Positions 12,751 through 23,454 of a DNA stretch of 64,000 nt are shown piece by piece (position 1 is the stretch's first letter; each line of letters starts with the position of its first letter). Below the pieces are notes generated by a model that searched no databases, was not told where the DNA came from, and worked only from the letters and a program-made list of their open reading frames with translations. The stretch spans positions 248,001 through 312,000 of the forward strand of contig JAUTDX010000158.1 of assembly GCA_030844895.1 (NCBI GenBank). The letters run 5' to 3'. This DNA is from Ambrosia x helenae (lineage: Eukaryota; Streptophyta; Magnoliopsida; Asterales; Asteraceae). The position numbers and the translations under genes are program-made.

Positions 12751-12954
12751 CTAACATGAACCAAACACAAAGTTATCAGGGCAAAAGATCTGGTCGTAGG
12801 CGCTAGATCTGAGGCTGTCCATGGTACCAGGCTCCAGATCCACGTTGATACGCTGCAGTTGGAGTTCCGAGTCTCCAGTGTACTTTCCGGTGACGTCGAA
12901 GTCGTGCTCGGCGTATACCACTTCCAGAACTTGGATCTGATCTAGTTGCCGCAT
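12751..12954 (-). pseudogene. Captured beta-tubulin N-terminal fragment
   Basis: The translation matches the start of beta-tubulin. It contains a TGKYTGDSELQLQRINV stretch followed directly by DLEPGTMDSLRSSAYDQIF and PDNFVFG. In intact beta-tubulins about 17 residues lie between RINV and DLEPGTMDS, so an internal deletion is present. The glycine-rich N-terminal nucleotide-binding segment is degraded to unrelated sequence. The fragment sits inside the Helitron-like element close to its 5' end, in the same orientation. It is a non-functional passenger. Confidence 0.85.
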
Positions 12955-13019
12955 TAGCCGCCTTGGATGTGGAGGATTGCACGCATTTTTAATGGTTTGT
13001 TAGGGTTTGAATGTGAATG

Positions 13020-13052
<33 letters not shown>

Positions 13053-13056
13053 GAGA
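13020..13056. repeat. GA microsatellite followed by a G run
   Basis: (GA)n from about 13020 passes into a run of about ten G at about 13041-13051. It lies near the 5' end of the Helitron-like element. Confidence 0.9.
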
Positions 13057-13268
13057 GAGCAGATGAGGAGGCGGATAAGAAGCAATAATGAGATGAAATC
13101 TAAAACCCTAATCCCTAATAATCATCCATCCTCGGCATTTTTTTTCTTTTGTGCATTTGGTCTTGTACAATATGCTTAAACTCTTGTACATCTCTTAAAA
13201 GTGGCAAATGACCAAAATTGCCCCTCCTATATGCATATTAATATAGTATAGATATATATATATATAGA

Positions 13269-13322
13269 TAAGGGTTCCCATACAAAAACCATATTTTGTG
13301 AGAAATGTGAGAAAGAATCTAA
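13269..13322 (+). repeat. Left terminal inverted repeat of the MULE
   Basis: Shares the ordered blocks AGGGTT, CATACAAAA, TTTTGTGAGAA and GTGAGAA with the complement of 33658-33710. The repeats are imperfect, which suggests an old insertion. Confidence 0.7.
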
Positions 13323-15416
13323 TAATGGCATGTGGCACCAAGGGGATGGACAAACTAGTAATTTTACTCAAATAATTATTTATCAAATTTTAATTCTTTT
13401 TTTTAATTAAGAGTAATTATAGGAAATTTTTAAATTTTCGGTCAAAATTAGATCAAAGTCCACGATTTTTTTTATTTTTATTTATGGAATGATTGTAGGT
13501 ATTTTTGTTATGATTTTATCAACCAAAAATTCAATCCTTTCTAGCCTTTTTTATTAATTCAAAAACAAGAGATAAGTCATTTTGTTTTACCCCATCTTCG
13601 ATCACTATGAACAATAACATGTCAGAAGATTTCGAAGGTTAGTGATTTTTTTTTGTTATACGTGATGTTTCATTTTTTGTGTTTTAATTTTTTGTGTTTT
13701 TTGTTTTTTATGTATGTGTACGTGTTTTTTTTACTAGGTATTCTTTTTTGATAGTCGCTTTTTGATACTGATATCTTTTTACGTATGTGTATGTGTTTTT
13801 TTTTATGTTTTATGTAAGTTGTAACCATAGATGATTATATGTTTTGTTCATGTAATACATTTTAAGAACTACGTGTTAGTCGCTATGTGTTTTATATTGA
13901 AGCAAAAGGTTAAGCCTATAATATTTTGTGAGGTATGCCTTTTGATCGTCGCTATGTGTTTTAAATATAACTAATAACATACTAAATAATCAACACGTAA
14001 CAGTGATGTTTTGGCCCATTTTTTTGCGAGAAATAAACTTGCTCTAGTTCAAGTATGTTAAGAATGTTTTACGTGTTATCATCGTAGTACATGAAAATCG
14101 TTTCTAGGTTTATTTTTTTTTTTTGTACAATGAAAGTGACAATAGAAGGAAAGAGTAGAAAACGCTGTGTAAATCCTTTTCTATAATCGATCATGTGTTT
14201 TTTACATAAACCCCGAAGTGTATGATTTTTTTTACTATATTCCTGTTTTCATCGTTTTTTTTTTTGATGACAGATGGACCATCATACATGCCATTGGGTG
14301 TTTTAACTGTTTCCCCTAACTCCGGGAAAAAGTCGTATTCACCAATTGTAGATTTCTCGAAGAAACCACAGGTTGGAATGTTGTTTAGGACGTATGAGGA
14401 TGCTTTCAAATTCTACAAAAAAATATGCCACTGATGGAGGTTTTACTGTCAGGAAAAGTACTACCTACACAGATAAGGGTTTGATTAAGAGCAAGTATTT
14501 TGTATGCTCAAAACAGGGTTTCAAACAATTTAAGGGTTTTGACAGCACAAATGAAGAATCGAGTAGCAAGCAATTCAAAAAGGTACCTTCTATAAGGACC
14601 GGGTGTTTGGCTCGTATGTGCATAAAGTTAAACCAAGACAATCTTTATGAAGTTTATCAGTTCAAAGAAGAGCACAATCATTCCTTTGTTGACGAGAGTG
14701 ACAGATACTTATTGCCTTCAGCCCGAGGGCTAACATATGTACAAGAACAGGCGGTGAATGCGTTGTCAGCAATAAATGTTGGACCTGTTAGAGCTTTTAA
14801 CATAATGAGGACATTGTATGGTGGTTTTGACAAAGTTGGTGCGACGAAATCTGATTTTAAAAACTTCAAGAAAGACTTGAATACTTATGTTGGAGAGCAT
14901 GACGCTGACATGTTGATTAAACGTTTTAAGAGGAAGAAAGAGTACATGCCAAATTTTACTTTTGAGTTTTTAACTTCTGATGAAGGTGTTTTACAGGCTA
15001 TTTTTTGGGCTGATGAACAAGCCAAGAGAAATTATTATACATTCGGTGGTGTCGTATCATTTGACGCTACATACAGGCGAAACAAGTTAGCCCTACATAT
15101 TTTTGCTGGTTTTTATTAATACATTTAATTTTTTTATCACTTTTTTGTTAACAATTTCTTATTTTTTTTTAGATACAATATGATGTTTGTTCCATTTACC
15201 GGGATCGACAACCACAATAGGAATGTCACGCTGGGTGCTGCAATTATTGGGAATGAAACAGCAGAAACCTATAAGTGGTTACTTGGTGTGTTTGAAAAAT
15301 CATTCGGTCATGCACCTCCGGTTATTGTTACAGACCAGGATCCCGCTATGAAGAGGGCAATTGAAGATGCGTGGCCTCACACTAGACACCGCCTTTGTAT
15401 GTGGCACATCATGGAC

Positions 15417-18079
15417 TGTCACACCCTCAAAATCCACTTGCGGAGTTTTACCGCGAGGCGCATGACAAACCAGGATCCAAACCAATGATCACAATAAACA
15501 ATTCTAAATGAATATAAATGCAATTTCAAAACATAGTTTAAAATCCCCGTTTACAGCGGAAGCTTATTCAAAACAATTATTCAATAATAAACCGATGTTC
15601 AATGTTTGTAAATCATGCAACTCTAGCTAGACGCCGTGCAGACGCGTGCGCCCTAGTTCCATTCGTGCTACCTTAGCGACCTGAGAAAACATGTAAAAGT
15701 TTACGTCAGCACAAAAATGCTGGTGAGTTTACAGGTTTTGTATCCAAGTACCAAGTCCACCTGTCCATACTATAACAAATAGAAAACCAGTATACGCTAG
15801 CTAGGCGTACGTTTTGTTACTACCACGATTGGAAAACCATTACTAACGCGAATACCAAAAGTATGCCCGATGTAGTTCCTGTTGTTCCTGTTGTTCCTGT
15901 TTGAGACAATATGCACCCGCCGACCCTCCAAGTCGACGAGCGGGGTTGGTCACTCCCAATAGCGCTATTCACATTTCCCCGTTGTGCAAACCCGCACATT
16001 CATGGTTCCCCCCGGGACTTCCAAAGATCGTGTAGTACACAATAGAAACCCATAGTATGACAGTAGTTACCAAATAATCGTTTTAACACATGTTTTCTCC
16101 CCCGAAAGTATAAAACCAGTTTAAAAGAGGGGCCGTAAACTCACCTTAAGTTCCGTTACTCCTTAACCCGAGTAAACTCAGCTGCTATGCTAGTCCCGTA
16201 AAGCGGCGACCTAACATACGACAGTTACAAGTACTTAGACTAATAACCCGCAGGTTAATTAGTCCCTAGATGTCCAGACCATAACCAAGTTCGTTTGAAA
16301 ACACCGTGACTGTTTAACTGACCCAAAGTACAAGACTCGACATCTCATTGGTGACCCGAGACTCCCCGTGTTATGTTTACGCTCCAAAACATACAATAAC
16401 GCAAGTAAACTTAACATACGTTAACGCACAACAAGTTATAGCACATAGTTCACGTATCACCGAAATACATCCAAATATATGTTACCAAGTTATTTGACAT
16501 GTTACGGGGTTCCTAGCATGTTACTACATGTTAAATCGGGTCTCGGAATGCTTACAGCAGCAGTACACGCGATTAGGAAAAGTCAACTAGCATTTAGGTT
16601 GGTCAACTAGCAATTAGGAGTCCTATTCGCCCCTATTATAGGCGATTAGGGGCTACTCCCCTGAACTTTCTAGTGATTAGGGCTACTCCCCTGAACTTAC
16701 TAGTGATTAGGGCTACTCCCCTGAACCTACTAGTGATTAGGGCTACTCCCCTGAACTTACTAGTGATTAGGGCTAATCACCTGATCTTACACAAGAGTAG
16801 ACCTCTACTCGCCTGTATTATGGGCGATTAGCACCCTACTCGCCTATAACATAGGCGATTAGGAATGCTACTCGCCTGTAACCTTGCTGTTCCGGTTTTT
16901 CGCGCGTTTAACGCTCCAAATCAGATCCAGAACGTGTGTAACCACCCAATATCATCCCAAACACTATCCTAAACATGTTTAACCCAAAATCCTTCGTTTA
17001 ACCTCGTATAATCAGTCCTGCATGCAACCAAATAATCCAAACACCAATTCACATAGCATGCAACATCATACTAACACGCGTAATCATAACCCTAATAACC
17101 AATTACTGAGATTTCTAGCATCATAATATCAATATCAATTCTGACCTAACATAATAACACATCAATCCATCATCATGAATCATAAAAACCCTAGCTTTCT
17201 AATCATACACACCCATAACGCATGTATATTAGTTATAATCCGATTAACAACCCTTATTGACGATTTTCAGAAAGCTTTTTCGTTTATGAACAGGTCTGGA
17301 CCATTAGGGATTGATTAAAAACGTTTACAAAGTGTTATGGATGAGAATCAAACCTTAAGATTATGAAAGAATGATGGTTAGACCTTGAAACCTTGTGTTT
17401 TTGATCAAAATCGCCTTCCAGAGGTTGTTTATGTGTTTGGGGCGGTTATGGGATGACTAGGGTTGATATTAGGAAGTTTAGGAGGTTAAGCATTGTATTT
17501 ATAGGCGTTTCTAGTCGTCCAGCACGTTACTAGCGAGTATGCAGCAGTTTCAGGCGATTAGGGCTTGTAATCGCCTGAAAGTTCATGTGATTGGGCCTAC
17601 TCGCCCTTAGCTACACACGAGTAGGACCCTACTCGCCCTTAGGGTCCCCTACTCGCCTCCCCTATAGGGGAGTAGACCTCCTACTCGCCTATAGGGGTTG
17701 GTTTTGTGCGTTTTGCGCGTTAAACCCCGTTTTAACATACGTTAATGCATATTCACGTACCGACAAGTCATATAATGATTGTAAACACATAACACAAGTA
17801 AATACACATTTTTACACTCGTTCACCAATTCCCGGGACTCGAGACTCGTACGTTCCGTATGTCCTGACGATCCTACAAATCGTCACCGTTTGTACACTTG
17901 GTTAAGGACTGACATCTAACGAACCTCTAGACCAACATCCAATGATCTTCTAGACTAACCAATAGTTCCCGAACCATAACCCGACTTAACTAACCCAGTT
18001 AAGTACAATATACGCGTGACTCGCTAAGGTAGACTTTCATCTAGACAACGTTGTTAACCAGAATTTGCCGGGTGTCACA
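15417..18079 (-). repeat. 3' LTR of the Tekay element (left copy)
   Basis: Almost identical to 23455-26120. It contains four 30-bp tandem units (about 16660-16780) and many inverted GGCGATTAG/CTACTCGCC motifs. The longest open frame inside it (17591-17905) recurs identically in the other LTR and has no coding signature. Confidence 0.97.
16658..16790. repeat. Tandem 30-bp repeats inside the Tekay LTR
   Basis: The unit GCTACTCCCCTGAACTTACT plus AGTGATTAGG is present four times in a row with one- or two-base differences, then a fifth decayed unit. The same array is at about 24696-24828 in the other LTR. Confidence 0.92.
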
Positions 18080-18090
18080 TCATCCCCACG
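18080..18090 (-). other. Polypurine tract of the Tekay element
   Basis: The minus strand reads GTGGGGATGA directly against the left LTR start, the expected site for plus-strand priming. A second near-copy of this tract with its flanks lies about 140 bp further inside (18214-18238). Confidence 0.7.
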
Positions 18091-18256
18091 TTAAAAGAAT
18101 TTTCGTCCCGAAAATTGCACAAGTACCAAAAGAACAAAAGAACCAAAAGAACAAAAGAAATAACGAAGGAAGCAAAACAAAAAGATAGATACCAAGAGAG
18201 AGATTTACCCGAGTTGTCACATCATCCCCACGTTAAAAGGAATCTCGACCCGAGAT

Positions 18257-21200
18257 TCATTCAGCTGCCGAAGAGACATGTCTCGACTCGAACGCTTCCT
18301 TAGGAAAAAGATGAGGATACTTAGACTTCATCTGATCCTCCCGTTCCCATGTATATTCCGGTCCCCGGTCCGAGTTCCACCGAACCTTAACGATACGAAT
18401 CTTGCTGTGACGCAGGCTGCGAATCTTGTAATCAAGGATCTCCACAGGTTCTTCCACAATCCGAAGACGATCATCAACCTTGATCTCTTCTAGTGGAACG
18501 ATGAGAGACTCGTCAGCCAGACACTTCTTCAAGTTTGACACGTGAAAGACGTTATGTACGTTACCGAGCTCCGTCGGTAGATCAAGTCGATATGCCACCG
18601 GCCCGATCCGTTCCAGGATCGTAAATGGGCCGACATACCTCGGATTGAGTTTGCCACGCTTCCCAAAGCGTATGACGCCCTTCCACGGTGAAACTTTTAG
18701 AAGTACCTTGTCATTGACTTGGAACTCCAGTGGTTTGCGACGCTGATCAGCATAACTCTTTTGCCGGTCCCGTGCCGCCGCCAACCGATTACGAATCTGT
18801 ACGATCTTTTCCGAAGTTTCGTACACTAGTTCAGGCCCAGTGAGTTGACTCTCACCCACTTCAGCCCAACAAAGAGGAGAACGGCATTTCCGTCCGTACA
18901 GTGCTTCGAACGGAGCAGCCTTTATGCTCGTGTGATAACTGTTATTATACGAGAATTCTACTAACGGCAGATGAGCTTCCCAACCCTTGCCAAAATCGAT
19001 CACACACGCCCGCAGCATGTCTTCTAAAGTTTGAATCGTACGCTCACTCTGACCGTCAGTCTGTGGGTGGTAAGCCGTACTCATGTCTAGTTGGGTACCC
19101 AAAGCCTTGTGCAAAGACTTCCAGAAGTGAGAAGTAAAATGGGAGTCACGATCCGAGATAATAGAAACTGGTACCCCGTGCTTAGAAACAACTTCTTTCA
19201 AGTAAAGACGAGCCAAACGATCCATGGTGTCGGTCTCCTTAATAGCAAGAAAATGGGCTGATTTCGTCAACCGATCGACAATCACCCATATCTTGTCGTT
19301 CCCGCTTGGTGATTTAGGAAGTTGTGTGACAAAATCCATAGTAATCCGTTCCCATTTCCATTCCGGAATTTCAGGTTGTTGCAGGAGACCCGACGGTTTC
19401 TGGTATTCCACCTTGACCTTAGCACAGGTCAAGCATTTGCTCACGTATGAGGCTATGTCCGACCTCATGTTTGGCCACCAGTAAAGCACCTTCAGATCTT
19501 GGTACATCTTATCCGAACCAGGATGAATAGAATACCGGGACTTATGAGCCTCATCAAGGACAAGCTCCCGTAGTCCCCCGAACAAAGGAACCCATATACG
19601 TTCTGCGAAATAGTGCAGGCCATCAGATCTTCGCTCTAGGTGCTTGTCGGCACCGTGCATAGTTTCAGCTTTAAGGTTTTCCTCCTTCAAAGCTTCCAAC
19701 TGGGCAGAACGGAGTTGATCAGGTAACGACGAATGGATGGTGAGCTGCAACGCCCGAACGCGACGAGGTTTAGTTGATTCCTTCCTGCTCAAGGCGTCTG
19801 CTACAACATTCGCCTTGCCAGGATAGTACTTAATAGCACAATCATAGTCGTTCAAAAGTTCGATCCAACGGCGCTGCCGTATGTTCAAATGTTGTTGGTC
19901 GAAAATGTGTTGGAGACTCTTGTGATCGGTGTAGATGGTGCATTTGGTACCGTACAAGTAATGTCTCCAAATTTTCAACGCGAATACCACAGCACCCAAC
20001 TCCAAGTCATGAGTTGTGTAGTTCTTCTCGTGCACTTTGAGTTGACGAGAAGCATACGCAATCACTTTCTCGCGTTGCATCAACACGCAACCGAGTCCAT
20101 GAATGGAAGCGTCACAGTAAACAACAAAATCATCAGGACCCTCAGGTAAAGACAAAATAGGAGCAGAACACAGTTTAGACTTCAGTTCTTCAAACGCTGA
20201 CTCTTGTGATTCACCCCAGTCGAACTTCCTATCCTTCTGAGTGAGAGTGGTGAGGGGTTGAGCAATCTTCGAGAACCCCTGAATGAAACGACGATAATAG
20301 CCAGCAAGGCCTAGGAATTGCCGCACCTCAGTTGGCGTCTTTGGTGCTCCCCAGTCCTTGATTGCTTCGATTTTAGCTGGATCGACATGAATCCCTAGTT
20401 CATTAACCACATGTCCTAGGAATTGAACTTCGCGTAACCAAAAGTCACACTTTGAGAACTTGGCGTAAAGTTGCTCCCGTCGCAAAAGTTCCAAGACTAA
20501 CCGCAGATGTTCCCCGTGTTCGGTCTCGTTCTTGGAGTAGATCAGAATGTCATCAATAAACACAATGACAAACTTGTCCAGATACGGTTTACAGACGCGG
20601 TTCATCAAGTCCATGAAAACCGCCGGTGCGTTCGTGAGACCGAAAGGCATGACCAAGAATTCGAAATGGCCATAACGTGTTCGAAAAGCAGTTTTTGCAA
20701 CGTCAGCCTCCCTGACGCGCAGCTGGTGATAACCGGACCTCAAATCGATCTTGGAATAATAACTAGAACCCTGAAGCTGGTCGAATAGATCATCAATACG
20801 TGGAAGAGGATAACGGTTCTTGATGGTCAATTTGTTCAGCTCTCTGTAGTCCACACACAATCGGAAACTTCCATCCTTCTTCTTAACAAATAAAATCGGG
20901 GCTCCCCAAGGGGAAGAACTTGGTCGGATGAAACCCTTGTCCAAGAGTTCCTGTAACTGACTGGACAATTCCTGCATCTCGGGAGGTGCAAGACGATAGG
21001 GGGCCCGAGCAATAGGAGCAGCCCCTGGTACAAGATCAATACCGAACTCGACTTGACGATGAGGAGGGAGACCAGATAAATCATCGGGAAAAACATCAGG
21101 AAACTCGCGTACCACCGGAATGTCGTCAATCTTCTTTTCATCAGCGGAGGAAACAGATAAAAGCGCCAAAACAGCTGGATAACCCTTTCGAAGACACTTA

Positions 21201-22898
21201 AGGGCTTTCATGCTAGAGATGATGTTTAGCGGAACACCACCCTTGATACCGTACACGGAAAGAAATTCTCCATCAGGGAGAGGAATCCGAATAACCTTAT
21301 CGTAACAGACAATCTCCGCGCGATACAAAGATAACCAATCCATTCCTACCACAACGTCAAAACTACCCAAAGGTACCGGCATAAGGTCGATGGGGAACGA
21401 TAAACCCGACAACTCTAATTGACACTCCCGAAGAACACTAGTAGCTTCAATCGTTTTACCGTCAGCTAACTCAATAATATACTTGGTTTCTAATGGTACG
21501 GGTACTACATCTAGCAGTCGACTAACATCCATGGATACAAAACTCTTGTCGGCACCAGAATCAAATAACACGCTAACAGAACGATTATTGAGAAGAAACG
21601 TACCGGTGACTGTGTCAGGGTCCTGCCTAGCCTCAGCAGCTCCAATGACGAAGGCACGTGCATTTCTGCCGCCGCCCCCGTTGTTCCCATTCCCGTTGTT
21701 TCCACCCTGTTTCAGTTTTGGGCAATCCTTCTTGTAATGCCCAGTGTCACCACAGTTGTAGCATCCTTGTTTCCCTGTAGTCCCCTGAGTAGTCGGAGCT
21801 GAACTGTTAGTCGGAGCCTGAGTCGATGGAAGTGTAGCACGACAATCCTTAGCATAATGCCCTGTTCGCTGGCAGCGGTGACAACGGTTACTATCGCAGT
21901 TCCCTTGGTGATGGCGTCCACACTTGTTGCATTTGGGCAGTTTTCCCGCATAACCACCCTGCTTGTTACCCAAAGAAGATGAACCCCCATTATCAAACCT
22001 TTTACCCTGCTGTGCAGACCCAGATCCCTTCCCGTCATTTTCCCACTTGCGCTTGTTGTTCTCTGGGGCCTTAACAGTCGAACCTTTCGCAGGCAAAATC
22101 CCCTCATTCACCTTTAAGTTGGTCATCCTATGGGCCGATCGAACTACCTCCGCATAAGTAGGATTATTTCCAGCAGCCACTAACCCTGCAATTTCCGGTA
22201 CTAACCCTGATACATAGTGTTCAATCTTACGATATTCTGGCACGTGCAGATCGGGACACAGCACTGCCAACTCGTTCCTCCTCACAGTATACTTCTCGAT
22301 TTCCGACCCAGTCATCTTGAGGTTCCACACCTCATGCTCCAGCTTCTGTACCTCTTCCCTCGGACAATACTCACGCTTCAGCAACTGCACAAAGTTCTCC
22401 CATGGCATAGCATATGCCTCCCCAATACCCATGTTCTGGGTGATGCCATTCCACCAAGTCAATGCCACGTCCTGAAATAACGCAGCAGAATACTTTACCC
22501 GATCTTCTGGGAGACAGTTACACATCAGAAATACCGACTCCACTTTCTCCAACCACCTAAGCAAGCTAACCGCACCCTCAGTGCCAGAGAATTCCTGGGG
22601 CTTGCAGTCCCGGAACATCTTGTAGGTGCACATGGGTGGGGGTGGGTCAACAGGACCACCTGAAATGAAACGTATGAGAAACCAAAAGTAACGTAAACAA
22701 GGTTCACCAATGAGGCGAAGAAAACGGATAAAACAACTTACCACCACCGTTGTGCCCTAACTGAAAGGCAGCTTGGAGCAAGTTGTTCAGATCAGCCTGT
22801 GATAGGTTAATACCTCCACCACGGCCACCAGCACCACCGCGACCACCACCACGTCCACCATTGCGACCACCTCCACGTCCTCCACGCACTCCAGACAT
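18257..22898 (-). CDS. Tekay gag-pol polyprotein with an 82-nt intron in gag
   Basis: The start at 22898 gives a Gly/Arg-rich N-terminus (MSGVRGGRGGG). An intron at 22660-22741 (minus GTAAGT to TTTCAG) joins two exons in phase (157 + 4403 nt, about 1519 residues). The alternative unspliced start at 22747 reads only intron sequence first. Domains in order: retrotransposon gag; CCHC knuckles (CHRCQRTGHYAKDC, CYNCGDTGHYKKDC); aspartic protease (VLFDSGADKSF); RT (FVIVFIDDILIYSK); RNase H (VVYCDASIHGLG, YTDHKSL); integrase with H-H-C-C (HPGSDK, CLTCAKVK) and D-D-E core (ITMDFV, ISDRDSHF, QTDGQSE); chromodomain-like end (VRWNSDRGPEYTWE). No stop or frameshift was seen. All catalytic motifs are intact, so the copy may be active. 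Neighbouring LTRs supply promoter and terminator. Confidence 0.95.
22660..22741 (-). other. Intron in the Tekay gag
   Basis: Minus-strand donor GTAAGTTG at 22741 and acceptor TTTCATTTCAG ending at 22660 bound an 82-nt, T-rich segment. Removing it joins the Gly/Arg-rich first exon (frame ending HNGGG) to the gag exon (GPVDPPPP) in phase. Confidence 0.75.
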
Positions 22899-23437
22899 GA
22901 TTCTGGCAGAAAGAACGAGAAAACTTAGTTTCGCAGTTAAAGATAACCACTAATGTTCACAAGATCAAAGCCAGATCCAATCCAGGACTATCCCCTCAAA
23001 CCCAGAGCTCACTAGGGCTTCCATGCATTTCGTTTTATGATTTTGTGTGCACCCAAAATGATAAAACGCTCTACATGGTCCTCCAAGTGTTCTCCTAGTT
23101 CAAAGTTCAAATCACCGAACATAGACTCTTAGCTATACACCGTAATACTACGGTAGTTCATGACAAGTGTTTCTATTGGAGTGCGAAAGGGAGATGTCCG
23201 AGCCTTGGACAAATCTCAAGAGCACACGAGTTACTCCAACAGACCACACTGCCAAGAAAACAAGTAACCCAACCTAAGATAGAACGGATGATGTAACGTA
23301 GAAAGACCAATGATTTAGAGACACCCCGACAAGACCATACGTAAACCACTATAACGTTTAGTACCATGTGATCGTCTAGTGTGTGCGACTCGGCTATAGA
23401 CTAGACTCTACATGCAGTCCTAGTTCACTATAACCAT

Positions 23438-23451
23438 TGGCTCTGATACCA
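23438..23451 (-). other. Primer binding site of the Tekay element, tRNA-iMet type
   Basis: The minus strand reads TGGTATCAGAGCCA, three bases inside the right LTR. This is the initiator-Met tRNA complement used to prime minus-strand DNA synthesis. Confidence 0.85.
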
Positions 23452-23454
23452 ATC

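Larger units (their letters stand above)
8823..13268 (-). mobile_element. Helitron-like element with captured gene fragments
   Basis: On the minus strand the candidate 5' end is TCTATATATA at 13268, preceded by A. It continues through a Helitron-like AT-rich start followed by GGGGCAATTTTGGTCATTTG. The candidate 3' end is CTAG at 8823, followed by T and preceded by a GC-rich short hairpin (CCGCTGCATCGCGCGG) some 10 bases inside. An A/T target site, 5'-TC, 3'-CTRR and a subterminal hairpin are the Helitron hallmarks. The interior carries intron-like sequence and fragments of at least two unrelated host genes (beta-tubulin and sirtuin) in the element's orientation. No Rep/helicase gene is present, so it is non-autonomous. 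The 5' end is ambiguous (13252 or 13268) because it lies in a TA repeat. Confidence 0.62.

Noticed and set aside
15180..15488. Open frame combining transposase sequence with a new C-terminus
   Set aside because: It simply reads from the transposase exon across the insertion site into the Tekay LTR.
16658..16790. Regular 30-bp repeats resembling a CRISPR array
   Set aside because: There are no spacers, the units are directly contiguous, and the context is a plant LTR.
17591..17905. 104-codon open frame, repeated exactly at 25632-25946
   Set aside because: It lies inside the two nearly identical Tekay LTRs. The duplication comes from the LTRs, and the product has no domain.
23438..23451. tRNA-like sequence next to the LTR
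   Set aside because: It is only a primer binding site matching the tRNA 3' end, not a tRNA gene. No tRNA or rRNA gene was recognised in the window.
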